The notes: generated by a model not told the origin, from the sequence alone. Shown: positions 25,588 to 36,147, counted from the first letter of the stretch. The stretch: DNA of 64,000 nucleotides from Lactobacillus corticis (GCF_018327645.1 NZ_BMAY01000006.1:53201-117200), one strand, 5' to 3'. A program made the numbers and translations.

Positions 25588-26396
25588 AGCTTCACCCCAA
25601 TTCTGCGATTATGCTTGGTGCGGCTGCTTCTAACCGACAAGAAGTAATAGATTAAGACCCCAATTAACACCACCAAGAAAATGATGGCACTGAGGGCATT
25701 AACCTCCAAGTCGATCCCCTGCCGGGCCCGCGAATAGATTTCGACCGACAAGGTGGTAAAACCATTCCCGGTTACGAAAAAAGTAACTGCAAAGTCATCC
25801 AAGGAATAGGTTAAGGCCATAAAAAAGCCGGCCAAAATCCCGGGCATGATGGCGGGAATCAGCACCTGACTAAAGACTTGGTAGCTGCTCGCCCCTAAAT
25901 CTTTAGCCGCATCAATCAAAGTGGCGTCCATTTCTTTTATCCGGGGCAAGACCATTAAGACCACGATTGGAATCGAAAACGCCACATGGCTAAGCAGGAC
26001 TGAGCCAAAGTTTAAACTTAACCCTAAGGCCGTAAAAAATATCAAGAAACTAGCCCCAATAATGACATCTGGCGACACCATCAAGACATTGTTTAAAGCT
26101 AGCAAGCTGCTTTTTTCCCGTTTAGACCTCGCTGCTTCAATGGCAATTGCCCCAAATGTACCAACAGTGGTTGCAATTAACCCACTTAACAGGGCCAGCA
26201 GCAAAGTTTGCAGCATAATTGCCAATAAACGCGAATCATTGAACAAAGTCTGATAGTGCTCCCAGGTAAAATGCTGAAAATGATTCATGTTTTGCCCGCT
26301 GCTGAACGAAAAATAGATCAAATAAAAAATCGGCAAATATAAGACTAGCAACAACACAATTAAATACAGTCTAGCCCCTAAATGACGCTGCTTCAT
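25584..26396 (-). CDS. potC: Polyamine ABC transporter permease PotC
   Basis: A 270-residue permease with six membrane helices and the EAA loop DAAKDLGASSYQVFSQV near 158. The start at 26396 is chosen because it overlaps the potB stop as ATGA and gives the usual short N-terminus; the open frame runs 32 codons further up inside potB. Pairs with PotB. Confidence 0.93.
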   Translation of the reverse strand: MKQRHLGARLYLIVLLLVLYLPIFYLIYFSFSSGQNMNHFQHFTWEHYQTLFNDSRLLAIMLQTLLLALLSGLIATTVGTFGAIAIEAARSKREKSSLLALNNVLMVSPDVIIGASFLIFFTALGLSLNFGSVLLSHVAFSIPIVVLMVLPRIKEMDATLIDAAKDLGASSYQVFSQVLIPAIMPGILAGFFMALTYSLDDFAVTFFVTGNGFTTLSVEIYSRARQGIDLEVNALSAIIFLVVLIGVLIYYFLSVRSSRTKHNRRIGVKL

Positions 26397-27211
26397 TTTC
26401 TGGTCCTCCCTTTTTTCCGCTGGCCGGTGATCAGCATGACCACAATCATCATGACAATTAAAATTACCCCGATCGTGGCCCCCATATTCCAATTCATCGT
26501 GGTCATAAAGTACTCTTCAATGGCAGTCCCCAAAGTGATGACGCGATTGCCGCCAATCAGACGCGTTAACATAAACAAGGACAGACTGGGGATAAAGATT
26601 GCCTGGATGCCACTTTCAACTCCTGGCCAAGACAAGGGCCACAACACATAACGGAATGTCTGCCATTTGCTGGCCCCGAGGTCTTCGCTGGCTTGAATTA
26701 CAGCCGGATTAATATCAGCAATGGCGTTATAAATTGGCAAAATCATAAAGGGAATTTCAATATACACGGCTACCAAAATAAAGGCAAAATTGGTAAACAG
26801 CATATTGACCGGCCCAAGGCCAAACAGCTGCAAGAACTGGTTAACCATGCCGTGAGTCCCTAAAATCCCAATGAAAGCATAGGCCTTCAAGAGCAAATTA
26901 ATCCATGTGGGCAAGATGATCAGCAAAAGCCAAAACTGCTGATGCTTCATTTTGGTCAAAAGATAGGCGGCGGGATAGGAAATTACCAGCGTAAATAAAG
27001 TAATCAAAAAGGCATACCACAGACTATTTAAGCTCATTCTTAGAAAAGTCCCGCTGCCAAAAAAGCGTTGGTAATTCTCCAAGGTAAAGTGGCCATTGGT
27101 ATCAGTAATTGAATACCAGCCAATCAGCAGCAAGGGCAAGATGACAAACAAGACAATCCAGAGCAAGTATGGCACTAGAAAAAATACGCGCTTATTGTTT
27201 TTCATCATCAT
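26393..27211 (-). CDS. potB: Polyamine ABC transporter permease PotB
   Basis: A 272-residue permease with six helices; the EAA loop reads [17 protein letters not shown] near 180. Three consecutive ATG codons open it; GAGG lies three, six and nine bases from them, so the second or third is the more likely start. It overlaps the potA end by 20 bases. Confidence 0.93.
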   Translation of the reverse strand: MMMKNNKRVFFLVPYLLWIVLFVILPLLLIGWYSITDTNGHFTLENYQRFFGSGTFLRMSLNSLWYAFLITLFTLVISYPAAYLLTKMKHQQFWLLLIILPTWINLLLKAYAFIGILGTHGMVNQFLQLFGLGPVNMLFTNFAFILVAVYIEIPFMILPIYNAIADINPAVIQASEDLGASKWQTFRYVLWPLSWPGVESGIQAIFIPSLSLFMLTRLIGGNRVITLGTAIEEYFMTTMNWNMGATIGVILIVMMIVVMLITGQRKKGRTRK

Positions 27212-28292
27212 CGTCCTCGTATTGTTCTAAGCGGGCATCAAATTCTTCCTGACTTTCATTTAGCCGCATAACATGGATATCTTCAGGGTCGAAAAACAGC
27301 CCTAACGGTTGGTTTAAGTGCACGCTATTGGTGGAATGCACTAGCCACTCATGTTCATCGGAATCAATCGCTTTGATTTCAAAGTGGTCGCCTAAAAAGA
27401 GCTGGGTTTGCGCGCGGACCACTAGCTTGCCTTGATCGGGCGCAACGACATCCAAGTCTTCTGGCCGAATTACCACTTCCACTTTTTCGTTTGGACGCAT
27501 CCCCGCATCGGCACATTTAAAATGGCGATTGGCAAATTCCACTTCAAAGTCGCGAATCATCCGGCCCGGCAAAATATTGGAATCGCCAATAAAGCGCGCA
27601 ACAAAATCATTGACTGGTTCATCATAAATATCTACCGGACTGCCGTTTTGCTGGATTTCGCCATCATTTAGGACAAAAATCTCATCTGACATGGATAAGG
27701 CTTCTTCTTGATCGTGAGTGACAAAAATAAAAGTAATTCCTAACTTTTTCTGAATAGCCCGCAATTCAAATTGCATTTCTTTGCGCAAGCGCTTATCTAA
27801 AGCTGACAAGGATTCATCCAGCAACAAAACTTCCGGTTGATTGACAATTGCCCGGGCAATGGCTACCCGCTGCTGCTGGCCACCTGATAATTCAGCAATT
27901 TCCCGTTGGGCGTAACCATCCAGGCGCACCAAGTGCAAGGCTTCATTTACGGCTGGGGCAATTTCTTTGGCCGGCTTTTTCTTAATTTTTAAACCAAAAG
28001 CCACATTTTCAAACACATTCAAATGGGGAAATAAGGCATAATTTTGAAAAACCGTATTGATCGGGCGCTTGGCCGCGTCCACTTCGGTCATGTCCTTGCC
28101 TTTAAAATAAATGCGGCCGCTGCTGGCTTGGGTAAAACCAGCAATGATGCGCAAAATTGTAGTTTTGCCGCTGCCTGATGGACCAAGCAAGGAATAAAAC
28201 TTGCCGGATTCAATTGTCAAGTTGATGTCATTTAACGCTACAAAGCCATCATCATAGCGCTTGGTAATATTTTGCAGCTTGATAATTTCCAC
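27192..28292 (-). CDS. potA: Polyamine ABC transporter ATPase PotA
   Basis: A 366-residue ATPase energising PotBCD. Walker A GPSGSGKT at 37-44, signature LSGGQ at 135-139, Walker B VLLLDE near 160, and a C-terminal TOBE-like regulatory domain ([10 protein letters not shown] near 275). The start is taken as GTG at 28292, with AAGGAG nine bases upstream and [14 protein letters not shown] as N-terminus; the open frame extends 16 codons upstream without support. The C-terminus is acidic (YEDDDDEKQ). It follows murB by 59 bases. Confidence 0.94.
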   Translation of the reverse strand: MEIIKLQNITKRYDDGFVALNDINLTIESGKFYSLLGPSGSGKTTILRIIAGFTQASSGRIYFKGKDMTEVDAAKRPINTVFQNYALFPHLNVFENVAFGLKIKKKPAKEIAPAVNEALHLVRLDGYAQREIAELSGGQQQRVAIARAIVNQPEVLLLDESLSALDKRLRKEMQFELRAIQKKLGITFIFVTHDQEEALSMSDEIFVLNDGEIQQNGSPVDIYDEPVNDFVARFIGDSNILPGRMIRDFEVEFANRHFKCADAGMRPNEKVEVVIRPEDLDVVAPDQGKLVVRAQTQLFLGDHFEIKAIDSDEHEWLVHSTNSVHLNQPLGLFFDPEDIHVMRLNESQEEFDARLEQYEDDDDEKQ

Positions 28293-28351
28293 TTTTTCTT
28301 GCTCCTTAATAAAAAAGCCGCAAGCTGTCTGGGCCTGCAACTTTATGAAAT

Positions 28352-29248
28352 TTATTGGTCTTTTCCGATGATTCGGACTTCGGTTTTTAGATCGATATCA
28401 TATTTTTCTTTAATCGTCTTTTGAATCAGGTGGATTAAATTCAAATAGTCCGTTGCCGTTGCCCCACCCTTGTTGACGATGAAGCCGGCGTGTTTGGTTG
28501 AATCTTGTGCTCCGCCTATTTGCTTGCCTTGCAAACCAGCTTTGATAATCATTGGTCCAACATAGTGGCCAGTCGGCCGCTTGAAAACTGAGCCGCATGA
28601 TGGATATTCAAGTGGCTGTTTATATTGGCGCAAGGCATTTAAATAGTGCATTTGATCCAAAATTGCTAATTTATCTCCCGGTTTCAGTTCAAAGGTCGCC
28701 GACAAAACAATGTCGCCACTCTCTTGGACATAAGAATGGCGATAGGCGAACTGCATTTCCTGGTTGCTATAAGTCTTAACCTCGCCCTTTCTAGTTAAAA
28801 CCGTCGCACTTGCCAAGCAGTCCTTCACTTCGCCGCCATAAGCGCCAGCGTTCATAAAAACGCCACCGCCAACTGAACCGGGGATGCCGGCGGCAAATTC
28901 CAAGCCAGATAAGCCATGTTCGGCGCCATAAAAGGCCGCATCGACAATTTTGGCACCAGCTTGCGCAATTACCGTATTCCCGGAAAGCTTTATTTCGTTT
29001 AAATTGGTCAAAATCATGACTAAACCAGCAATACCGCCATCTTTGATTATCAAATTTGACGCATTGCCGATCACCGTTAGCGGAAGGCCGTCAGCATTGG
29101 CAGCTTCCAGCAGTTGCTTGACCTCGGCAATTGAGCGTGGGAAAGCCGTATATTCTGCTGGACCGCCGGTCTTGGTAAAGGTCACTTCACTCAGTGGCAT
29201 CCCGGTTCGAATATCGTATCCAGATGCTTTTAAATCCATTAACTTCAA
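28352..29248 (-). CDS. murB: UDP-N-acetylenolpyruvoylglucosamine reductase
   Basis: A 298-residue FAD enzyme completing UDP-MurNAc for peptidoglycan. FAD-binding [15 protein letters not shown] near 58, [20 protein letters not shown] in pieces near 121, catalytic Ser in [10 protein letters not shown] near 220, and the C-terminal KTEVRIIG. MurB and potABCD form one unit in many lactobacilli and streptococci. Confidence 0.96.
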   Translation of the reverse strand: MKLMDLKASGYDIRTGMPLSEVTFTKTGGPAEYTAFPRSIAEVKQLLEAANADGLPLTVIGNASNLIIKDGGIAGLVMILTNLNEIKLSGNTVIAQAGAKIVDAAFYGAEHGLSGLEFAAGIPGSVGGGVFMNAGAYGGEVKDCLASATVLTRKGEVKTYSNQEMQFAYRHSYVQESGDIVLSATFELKPGDKLAILDQMHYLNALRQYKQPLEYPSCGSVFKRPTGHYVGPMIIKAGLQGKQIGGAQDSTKHAGFIVNKGGATATDYLNLIHLIQKTIKEKYDIDLKTEVRIIGKDQ

Positions 29249-29347
29249 AAAAATGCCTCCCTTTAATCAGTCCTACCTATTTTACCGCATAAGCGCACGC
29301 CATACATCATGTGTTATACTGATTTTTAAACAAAGGAGTCAAATTTT

Positions 29348-29881
29348 ATGAATTTTATTGCCATGGATTTTGAAACTGCCAATCGTTATCCTGAAAGTGC
29401 TTGTTCTCTAGCGATCGTGATGGTGCGAGAAAATAAAATTGTTGATCGCTTCTACACGGTGATTAACCCCCAAATGCCATTTGACAGCAACAATATAAAA
29501 GTCCACCAAATTACTGCTGAAGATGTGGCCGATGCCCCAACTATGGCCGAAGTGTGGCCTAAAATCAGTGGTCTTTTTCGCCCTGGAATGCTGGTAGCAG
29601 CCCACAATGCCCGCTTTGATACCAATGTTTTGCAAGAATCGCTGGCCCGCTACAATATTACCGCACCGCACTATTTGGTAATCGACTCCTTAACCACCAG
29701 CCGCAATTTGCAGCCCGATTTGCCCAATCATAAACTCGATACCGTCTCGGCAGATTTGGCGGTAGATTTGTGGCATCACCATAATGCCCTGTCAGATAGT
29801 GAAGCTTGTGCTGGCATTTTGCTTAAACAGGCGGAAAAATGGGGCGAGGATGCCTTGAAACAATTTGTTTATCAATACTAA
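29348..29881 (+). CDS. DnaQ-like 3'-5' exonuclease (DEDDh)
   Basis: A 177-residue single-domain exonuclease. The metal ligands are Asp-7 and Glu-9 (AMDFETAN), Asp-91 (HNARFD), and His-145/Asp-150 (HNALSD), a complete DEDDh set. It resembles the stand-alone epsilon-like exonucleases annotated as DNA polymerase III subunit epsilon; a proofreading role is not proven, since PolC has its own exonuclease. An extended -10 (TGT TATACT) at about 29312 and AAAGGAG precede it. Divergent from murB. Confidence 0.9.
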   Translation: MNFIAMDFETANRYPESACSLAIVMVRENKIVDRFYTVINPQMPFDSNNIKVHQITAEDVADAPTMAEVWPKISGLFRPGMLVAAHNARFDTNVLQESLARYNITAPHYLVIDSLTTSRNLQPDLPNHKLDTVSADLAVDLWHHHNALSDSEACAGILLKQAEKWGEDALKQFVYQY

Positions 29882-29885
29882 AAAC

Positions 29886-29918
29886 AAAAAACGAAATTCC
29901 CAAAGGAATTTCGTTTTT
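29886..29918. terminator. Bidirectional terminator between the exonuclease gene and tsaE
   Basis: ACGAAATTCC and GGAATTTCGT flank CAAA, with A-run and T-run on either side. Confidence 0.85.
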
Positions 29919-29919
29919 C

Positions 29920-30396
29920 TTATGCTTTTAACTGTGCTTTAACCGCTTCAGCCCAGGCCTCAGCCCGTTCGCCGTGCGGTTCAAACTCAACCACCCGTTT
30001 GGTTGATTCCCAACTGTCATCAACTCGGGTCAAGGTTAAGCCTAAATATTCACGGGGCAAGAATTCGGCAATTTTGTCGGGCCATTCAATGACCACAATT
30101 CCTGCTTCATTTAAATACTCATTCAAATCAATCGATGCCAAATCAGCTGATTCCAAGCGATAAAAATCCATATGGAAGAGCGGCAGGCGACCTTCGCGAT
30201 ATTCGCGCACCAAAGTAAACGTTGGACTCTTAATCGGTCGCCGGATGCCCAATTGCCGGCCTAAACCTTGGGTCATGGTCGTTTTTCCCGCCCCCAGGTC
30301 ACCTTTGAGCAAAAGCACATCGTGACCTTGGGCAGTTTCAGCCAAAGCCGCACCTAGCTGCTGCATCGCTTGAGCCGAGTTGATTGCTAATTTCAT
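29920..30396 (-). CDS. tsaE: tRNA threonylcarbamoyladenosine biosynthesis ATPase TsaE
   Basis: A 158-residue P-loop protein. Walker A is GDLGAGKTT at 32-40, followed by FHMDFYRLES near 88 and VVIEWPDKIAEF near 110, the TsaE signatures. It works with TsaB and TsaD in making t6A37 in tRNAs. Only two bases separate it from pta, a common pairing in lactobacilli. Confidence 0.94.
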   Translation of the reverse strand: MKLAINSAQAMQQLGAALAETAQGHDVLLLKGDLGAGKTTMTQGLGRQLGIRRPIKSPTFTLVREYREGRLPLFHMDFYRLESADLASIDLNEYLNEAGIVVIEWPDKIAEFLPREYLGLTLTRVDDSWESTKRVVEFEPHGERAEAWAEAVKAQLKA

Positions 30397-30398
30397 GA

Positions 30399-31385
30399 TT
30401 AATCCTTATCCATTACTGCTTGGGCAGCGGTTAAGACTGCCATATCATAAACATCTTGGCTGCTGGCTCCGCGTGAGAGGTCATTAACCGGAGCAGCCAA
30501 TCCTTGCAAAATTGGGCCAACTGCGGTGAAACCGCCTAGCCGCTGAACTAGTTTATAGCCAATATTGCCTGATTGCAATTCAGGGAAGACAAAGACGTTT
30601 GCATGTCCTGCCACCTTAGAACCTGGAGCCTTCTTTTCGCCCACGCTTGGGACAAAGGCCGCATCAAACTGCAATTCCCCATCAGCGGGGATGTCGGGAT
30701 GAGCTGCTTGGAACAATTTGCAAGCTTCAACCACTTTATCAACCATTTCGCCTTTAGCTGAACCTTTAGTTGAAAAACTCAAAAAGGCCACCTTAGGATC
30801 AATCCCCACCATTTTGGCGGTAAGGGCTGATTGGTAAGCAACTTCGCTCAAAATTTGGGCATCTGGGTCGATGTTAATGGCACAATCAGCAAAAATATAC
30901 TTTTCTGCGCCCTTTTCCATCACAAATGACCCTGAGACCCGATGCATGCCAGGTTTAGCGTGAATCAACTTTAAAGCTGGCAAAACGGTATTGGCCGTGG
31001 TGTGGTTGGCACCAGAAACCATGCCGTCCGCTTCGCCCATCTTAACTAATAAAGTAGCAAAATAATTCCCCTGGGCACAATTTTGCTTAATTTCGTCTAA
31101 ACTTACGGCCTTTTTGCTAGAAGCCCGGTAGACCTCATACATTTGCTCGTAGTTGGCATATTCTGCCGGATCAAAAATTTCCACACCGGTAAGGTCAAGC
31201 CCTGCGTCAGCTGCCAGCTTGGCTACTTCGCTCTTCTTGCCTAAAACAATTGGTTTAAGCAGACCATCAGCAGCTAATTTGGTCGCAGCTGTTAAAATCC
31301 GTTGGTCATCCCCTTCGGGAAAAACTATCCGTTGCTTCTCAGGAGCCTTTTTGACCATGTCTGTCAACAATGAAAAAACTGTCAT
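30399..31385 (-). CDS. pta: Phosphate acetyltransferase
   Basis: A 328-residue enzyme making acetyl phosphate from acetyl-CoA. Signatures are IVFPEGDDQRIL near 20, DGMVSGANHTTANTVLPAL in pieces near 134, and KVAGHANVFVFPELQSGNIGYKLVQRLG in pieces near 258. Works with AckA (4961) in substrate-level ATP formation. Follows ung by 62 bases; ung-pta-tsaE is likely one operon. Confidence 0.96.
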   Translation of the reverse strand: MTVFSLLTDMVKKAPEKQRIVFPEGDDQRILTAATKLAADGLLKPIVLGKKSEVAKLAADAGLDLTGVEIFDPAEYANYEQMYEVYRASSKKAVSLDEIKQNCAQGNYFATLLVKMGEADGMVSGANHTTANTVLPALKLIHAKPGMHRVSGSFVMEKGAEKYIFADCAINIDPDAQILSEVAYQSALTAKMVGIDPKVAFLSFSTKGSAKGEMVDKVVEACKLFQAAHPDIPADGELQFDAAFVPSVGEKKAPGSKVAGHANVFVFPELQSGNIGYKLVQRLGGFTAVGPILQGLAAPVNDLSRGASSQDVYDMAVLTAAQAVMDKD

Positions 31386-31447
31386 CGATATATCCTACCT
31401 TTTTCTAAAATGCCGCAGTCAACCTATTTGGCAATACCCAAAAACCT

Positions 31448-32125
31448 CTAAACCTCTGCGGGTAATTGCCAATCAATCGGACTTTCGCCATATTCAGCAA
31501 GTGCCTGATTGCAGCGAGAAAATGGCCGTGAGCCAAAGAAACCGCGATTTGCCGAAAAGGGACTGGGGTGTGCTGACTTAATCACCGTATTATGCTCTTC
31601 ATCAATCAGGGGCAATTTATTTTGCGCAAACCGCCCCCACAAGATAAACACGCAGCGTCCACGCTTGCTTAAAGCTTTGATCGCGCCATCAGTCACCAAT
31701 TCCCAGCCCTTGCCCTGATGGCCGTTAGCTTGACCATAGGGAACGGTCAAAACCGCGTTCAAGAGCAAGACACCCTGGTCGGCCCATTTCTTTAGATAGC
31801 CATGATTCACTGGTTGGGCACCAACATCATCATATAGTTCTTTGTAAATATTTACAAGTGAAGGAGGTAACTTAATTCCTGGCTCCACCGAAAAACTCAT
31901 GCCATTGGCCTGGCCTGGATTATGATAAGGATCTTGTCCCAGAATTACGACCTTAGTATCTTGGAAACTAGTCAATTTAAAAGCCGTAAAAATATGATAC
32001 ATGTCAGGAAAGATTTTTTTAGTCGCATATTCATGTTTTAAAAATTCATGCAATTTGTGATATTCATCACTATCAAAATATGGCTCCAGTACTTGGTCCC
32101 AGTCATTGCCTATTAGCGCTTTCAT
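31448..32125 (-). CDS. ung: Uracil-DNA glycosylase
   Basis: A 225-residue family 1 UDG removing uracil from DNA. The water-activating loop [18 protein letters not shown] has Asp-65, and [15 protein letters not shown] near 185 is the leucine/His loop. First gene of the ung-pta-tsaE group, divergent from a Cof phosphatase. Confidence 0.97.
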   Translation of the reverse strand: MKALIGNDWDQVLEPYFDSDEYHKLHEFLKHEYATKKIFPDMYHIFTAFKLTSFQDTKVVILGQDPYHNPGQANGMSFSVEPGIKLPPSLVNIYKELYDDVGAQPVNHGYLKKWADQGVLLLNAVLTVPYGQANGHQGKGWELVTDGAIKALSKRGRCVFILWGRFAQNKLPLIDEEHNTVIKSAHPSPFSANRGFFGSRPFSRCNQALAEYGESPIDWQLPAEV

Positions 32126-32190
32126 TTACAACCTCCTATTCTGCTCTCTTTATGTTATCATTATTCTAGTACATATAGGGAGTGGATATC

Positions 32191-33063
32191 ATGATTAGAC
32201 TAGTGGCCTGCGATTTAGATGGCACCTTGTTTGACAGCAACATGCAAATTAGTGAAACCAATCGAGCAATTATTCGACATGCCCAAGAAAGCGGGATTGA
32301 ATTCTTGATCGCCACCGGGCGAGCACCCAAAGAATCGAAAGTAGTCTTACGGGATGCGCGGCTGACGACCGGTTTTATCAATTTGAATGGCGCCCTAGTT
32401 TTTAACCAGCAAGGTGACCTGGTGGTCAAGCATCCAATTGCGCTGGCCAGTGCGAAAAAATTAGTTACGATCCTCCACGAGCACCAGTTTTATTTTGAAG
32501 TAATTACCGCCGACCAGGTCTATAGCGAAGATTTAAATGCCCGGATTACCAATATCGCCCACCTGATGGTTGACCTTAATCCCGGGATGGACTTCCGGAC
32601 TGCCGTGGCGGTATCAGCTGGTTCAAAATCAATCCTAGACATGGAACAAGTCGCGTCATTTGACGACTTGTTAGCCCGGCCAGGCATTGAAGTAATGAAG
32701 ATTATTGCCTTCGATTCGCGTGGTCATGAAGCTTTTAGCGATATTTTGCCCCTCATTAAGGAGCTCGGGCTAGTCGCTTCTTCTAGTTCTGCGTCAAATT
32801 TGGAAATTAATGCCAAAGAAGCCCAAAAAGGCACGGCTTTAATGGATTATGCCCAAAAACGCGGCTATCGGCCGGAAGAAGTTGCGGCAATTGGCGACAA
32901 TCTAAATGACGAGAGCATGATCCGCATGGCGGGCACGGGGGTGGCCATGGGAAATGCCGTTCCACTCATCAAGGATCTGGCAGATATTGAAACCAAAGAC
33001 AACAATCATAACGGTGTCGGCTGGATACTTGAACAATTTATTGCCCAAAATGCAAGAGGGTAA
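32191..33063 (+). CDS. Cof-type HAD phosphatase (third in the window)
   Basis: A 290-residue HAD hydrolase: ACDLDGTLFDS near 6, ATGRAPKES near 43 and AAIGDNLNDESMI near 240. The ATG at 32191 is chosen over the GTG at 32182, as AGGGAG lies eight bases before it. It is not closely similar to the tandem pair at 17558-19191. A LURP-one-like gene follows after five bases. Confidence 0.92.
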   Translation: MIRLVACDLDGTLFDSNMQISETNRAIIRHAQESGIEFLIATGRAPKESKVVLRDARLTTGFINLNGALVFNQQGDLVVKHPIALASAKKLVTILHEHQFYFEVITADQVYSEDLNARITNIAHLMVDLNPGMDFRTAVAVSAGSKSILDMEQVASFDDLLARPGIEVMKIIAFDSRGHEAFSDILPLIKELGLVASSSSASNLEINAKEAQKGTALMDYAQKRGYRPEEVAAIGDNLNDESMIRMAGTGVAMGNAVPLIKDLADIETKDNNHNGVGWILEQFIAQNARG

Positions 33064-33068
33064 CTATC

Positions 33069-33590
33069 ATGCAATACTTTTTGACTCTAAGTCAGGAAAA
33101 AAATTATGGTCAGATTCCCGTTGCCGATGAAACTGGTCACATCTGTTTCATTATTCGCGGCAATTTGGAAAATCCTAACCATACGCTTTACCTGTATGAT
33201 TTTAATAACCAAGAGATTGGTCGTTTATTTCGTGATGGCGTTGGCATTATTGCCTCCTTTACGATTGACGTGGTGCGCCATTCCTTGGTTAAAGTCCACA
33301 AGATGAACAGCCCGGCAGCTAATGTCTTTTATATCAGCGGGCTAAAATATCTGGTAACTGGCAGCATCAAAAAAGGCACTTACAAATTCCGTCTCGGTTA
33401 TAAGACGGTTGCAAGTGTCAATACCGAAGTTAGGTCTAGTGGCGTCACTTTATGTTGTGAAATCAGCAAGCCGGAAGATGTGCCATTTATTTTGTTAACC
33501 ACCATCCTGCTAACGCAGTGGCATGTCACGCCTTTGAAGCTGCCAACTTTTCCGCCCTTAGGCCAAAATATTTCGACTAATTTAAATTAA
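33069..33590 (+). CDS. LURP-one/YxjI-like protein, function unknown
   Basis: A 173-residue soluble protein, rich in beta strands (HICFIIRGNLENPN, HTLYLYDFNNQEIGRLF, FYISGLKYLVTGSI), which fits the LURP-one/Tubby-like barrel seen in YxjI relatives. Without a search this is a fold guess. It lies five bases after the Cof gene and is probably co-transcribed. Its stop overlaps the stop region of the convergent acetyltransferase gene by four bases, so no terminator is present between them. Confidence 0.5.
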   Translation: MQYFLTLSQEKNYGQIPVADETGHICFIIRGNLENPNHTLYLYDFNNQEIGRLFRDGVGIIASFTIDVVRHSLVKVHKMNSPAANVFYISGLKYLVTGSIKKGTYKFRLGYKTVASVNTEVRSSGVTLCCEISKPEDVPFILLTTILLTQWHVTPLKLPTFPPLGQNISTNLN

Positions 33591-34153
33591 AGCTGCAAAA
33601 CCATATGGTTATAAGTTCGGTCGCCAATCGTCATCTGTTTTTCGGTTTGGTAACCCTTATGTTCATATAATCTAATGGCACGCGGATTTTCCAGGTCAAC
33701 ATTAAGGCTAACCTTCTGGTAGCCTTTTTCTTTGGCCATTTTTTCGCCAAAATCCATTAAGCGACTGGCAACATGCTGCCCCCAATGATCGGGATGCACA
33801 GCTAAGGAGTCCAGATACCATTCATCCGGCCAAGCTTCCTGGTCATCAAAAATTACGGTTTCAAAGGGCAAGCCTACCTTAGCGTACCGCGTTTTTAGCG
33901 CTTCATCGATCGCAACCTGATCTTCATATGGGTACATGGTCAACATACCGCGAATTTCGCCCTCGTCGCTGACCTCAACCCAAGTACGACGATAACTATA
34001 ACGGTAGCGCTCACTGATAAAACCTTGGCGCATCAAATCATAAAATTGGCTTTGTGGCAATTTCTTAATGCTTGCCATATCCATTTCGTCAAAAATTTGC
34101 TCCAAAATTGGAAAAACAAAAGGAAAATCTTGCTTTTCTGCTTGTCGTATCAT
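33587..34153 (-). CDS. GNAT-family N-acetyltransferase
   Basis: A 188-residue acetyltransferase. The acetyl-CoA motif reads AVHPDHWGQHVASRLMDFGE near 139, and VSLNVDLENPRAIRLYEHKGY follows. The N-terminal part (YRRTWVEVSDEGEIRGMLTMYP in pieces) forms the first strands. Substrate unknown. Confidence 0.87.
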   Translation of the reverse strand: MIRQAEKQDFPFVFPILEQIFDEMDMASIKKLPQSQFYDLMRQGFISERYRYSYRRTWVEVSDEGEIRGMLTMYPYEDQVAIDEALKTRYAKVGLPFETVIFDDQEAWPDEWYLDSLAVHPDHWGQHVASRLMDFGEKMAKEKGYQKVSLNVDLENPRAIRLYEHKGYQTEKQMTIGDRTYNHMVLQL

Positions 34154-34179
34154 TTGAATACCTCCTATGTCTAGTGTAA

Positions 34180-34210
34180 CAAAAATACCGATGCTTTAAC
34201 ACATCGGTAC
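34180..34210 (-). terminator. Terminator of the aldo/keto reductase gene
   Basis: On the minus strand ACCGATG and CATCGGT are followed by ATTTTTG. Confidence 0.75.
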
Positions 34211-34222
34211 TGCTAGTGGCAA

Positions 34223-35113
34223 TTAGCCATTTAATTTTGCTTTTTCAGCTTTTTGAACCTGCTTCAAACTTGGGCCAAAAATTTGTTCAATTGCGACGGG
34301 ATCAGTATGACTGAAAAATTGACTTTCTTGCTTATCTAATTTAGCCATTGCTGCCATATCATCAGCGCTTAACTCAAAGTCAAAGACATCAATGTTCTCC
34401 TCCATCCGTGACTTGTGAACGGATTTAGGAATTACCACAATGCCGCGTTGCAGCAGCCAGCGCAAGATAACTTGACCATTGGTCTTGCCGTACTTGGCAC
34501 CAATTTGCGCAATCGTCTCGTCCTTGAAGATATCATGCTTGCCTTCGGCAAATGGTGCCCAAGCCTCTGGGACAATCTCGTTCTTTTGTAAAAAGTCTAC
34601 GCTGCTGGTTTGTTGGAACCAAGGATTGATTTCAATTTGGTTAAGTGCTGGCTTAACGGCAGCTGACAACAAGAGATTTTGCACTTGGTCGTTTGAAAAG
34701 TTGGAAATCCCAATTGCGCGAATCTTGCCGGCTTTTTGCGCTTCTGCAAGTGCCCGGTAAGCGCCAAAGTAATCACCGTAAGGCTGGTGCAGCAAGTACA
34801 AGTCAATATAGTCAGTGCCTAATTTTTCCAAACTAGCATCAATTCCAGCCTTAGCCCGTTCATAAGTAAAATCTGACACCCATAATTTGGAAGTCACAAA
34901 CACGTCGTCCCGCTTAACCTGGCTTTCCTTAATGGCTGCGCCGACGGCATCTTCATTATTGTAGGCGGCTGCGGTATCGATTAAGCGATAACCAACGCTT
35001 AAGGCTTCGGCAACTGCTTTCTTTGCTTCTTGATAATCTGGCACTTGGAAAACGCCAAAACCAAAAGTAGGCATTTCTACGCCATTATTTAGTTTTCTAA
35101 CTGGTACAGACAT
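34223..35113 (-). CDS. Aldo/keto reductase
   Basis: A 296-residue NADPH-dependent reductase of the 2,5-diketo-D-gluconate reductase type. The catalytic tetrad is Asp-46, Tyr-51, Lys-76 and His-109 (RLIDTAAAY, FVTSKLW, YLLHQP). IPKSVHKSRMEEN near 257 is the NADP-binding loop. Divergent from a LysR gene 136 bases away, which may control it. Confidence 0.93.
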   Translation of the reverse strand: MSVPVRKLNNGVEMPTFGFGVFQVPDYQEAKKAVAEALSVGYRLIDTAAAYNNEDAVGAAIKESQVKRDDVFVTSKLWVSDFTYERAKAGIDASLEKLGTDYIDLYLLHQPYGDYFGAYRALAEAQKAGKIRAIGISNFSNDQVQNLLLSAAVKPALNQIEINPWFQQTSSVDFLQKNEIVPEAWAPFAEGKHDIFKDETIAQIGAKYGKTNGQVILRWLLQRGIVVIPKSVHKSRMEENIDVFDFELSADDMAAMAKLDKQESQFFSHTDPVAIEQIFGPSLKQVQKAEKAKLNG

Positions 35114-35248
35114 AAGAGCTCCTTTACTTTTTACTATCTTTTCTTGTTCCTTATTCTTGAAGCAATTTTAGCCCTTTTAGTCAAATTTGAAAAATACTAG
35201 ACTTTCATGCTAGTATACATTTATGGAATGCTGGATAGGAGGACAAAA

Positions 35249-36100
35249 ATGATTGATCCTTATTTATTGACTGAATTAGTAACCTTCGCTGAAACTGGTA
35301 CTCTAGCTAAAGCAGCTGAAAAGCTCAATATTACCCAGCCTAGTTTAACCAGAGGGATGCAAAAACTGGAAAGCGAATTAAATGTTAAGCTGTTTGATCG
35401 CCAACCCAATAAGATCAACCTGACAGATACTGGTCAGTACACGGTGAAAACTGCAAAGAAAACCCTGGCAGCCTTAACTGAATTTGAAACTGCCGTTCAT
35501 AACTACGATCAAAGCAAGCAAAAAATTTCTTTGGCCTCAACCGTCCCTGGACCCTTGCTTTATAGTCAACGCCTAGATCTGCCTGAAACCGTTCAAATTG
35601 AAAAAAATCTGTTAGACAAAAAAGCGGTTGTGCCCTCACTATTAAGTCATGCCAAGACGATCGTCTTTAGTGATGAGGAACTGCAAACAAACGAAATTGA
35701 GAGTTTATTTTTGGGCGTTGAAGATCTTTACGTCAACTTAGATCAATTTATGGACCTAGCAAGTAAGTCAATCGTCTCTTTCAAGGATTTGCATGACCTC
35801 AGTTTCTTAGTTTTAAGCGATATTGGTCATTGGCGCGATATCCAAGAGGAAGAAATCCCGGAAGCTAAATTTCTTTACCAAAATCAAATGACGAATTTGC
35901 GCGAAATCAGCGAGTATTCGAGTTTTCCATATTTCACTACTAATTTATCTGGCCCAGACCATCAAGCTGATGATAATCGGGTACGGGTTCCGATTTCTGA
36001 TGAGCGGGCCCATATGCCAATTTACGCTAGTTACTTAATCAGCAATCGCAGCAAGCTCAAGAACCTGCTGCAAGCTTTGCAAAAATCCTGGCCAAAGTAA
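35249..36100 (+). CDS. LysR-family transcriptional regulator
   Basis: A 283-residue regulator. The N-terminal helix-turn-helix covers about 5-60 (FAETGTLAKAAEKLNITQPS, RGMQKLESELNVKLFDR in pieces). The effector domain is the usual length. The ATG at 35249 is preceded by AGGAGG six bases away; the frame extends 14 codons upstream without a binding site. Divergent from the aldo/keto reductase gene, the usual arrangement with a target. Confidence 0.92.
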   Translation: MIDPYLLTELVTFAETGTLAKAAEKLNITQPSLTRGMQKLESELNVKLFDRQPNKINLTDTGQYTVKTAKKTLAALTEFETAVHNYDQSKQKISLASTVPGPLLYSQRLDLPETVQIEKNLLDKKAVVPSLLSHAKTIVFSDEELQTNEIESLFLGVEDLYVNLDQFMDLASKSIVSFKDLHDLSFLVLSDIGHWRDIQEEEIPEAKFLYQNQMTNLREISEYSSFPYFTTNLSGPDHQADDNRVRVPISDERAHMPIYASYLISNRSKLKNLLQALQKSWPK

Positions 36101-36133
36101 AAAGACGTGCTCAGTTCACAAGCACGCCTTTTT
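36099..36133. terminator. Bidirectional terminator between the LysR gene and tpiA
   Basis: CGTGCT and AGCACG, extended by AAAAAG and CTTTTT across one A-C mismatch, sit between the two convergent genes. Confidence 0.75.
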
Positions 36134-36147
36134 ATTATCCAGCAAAA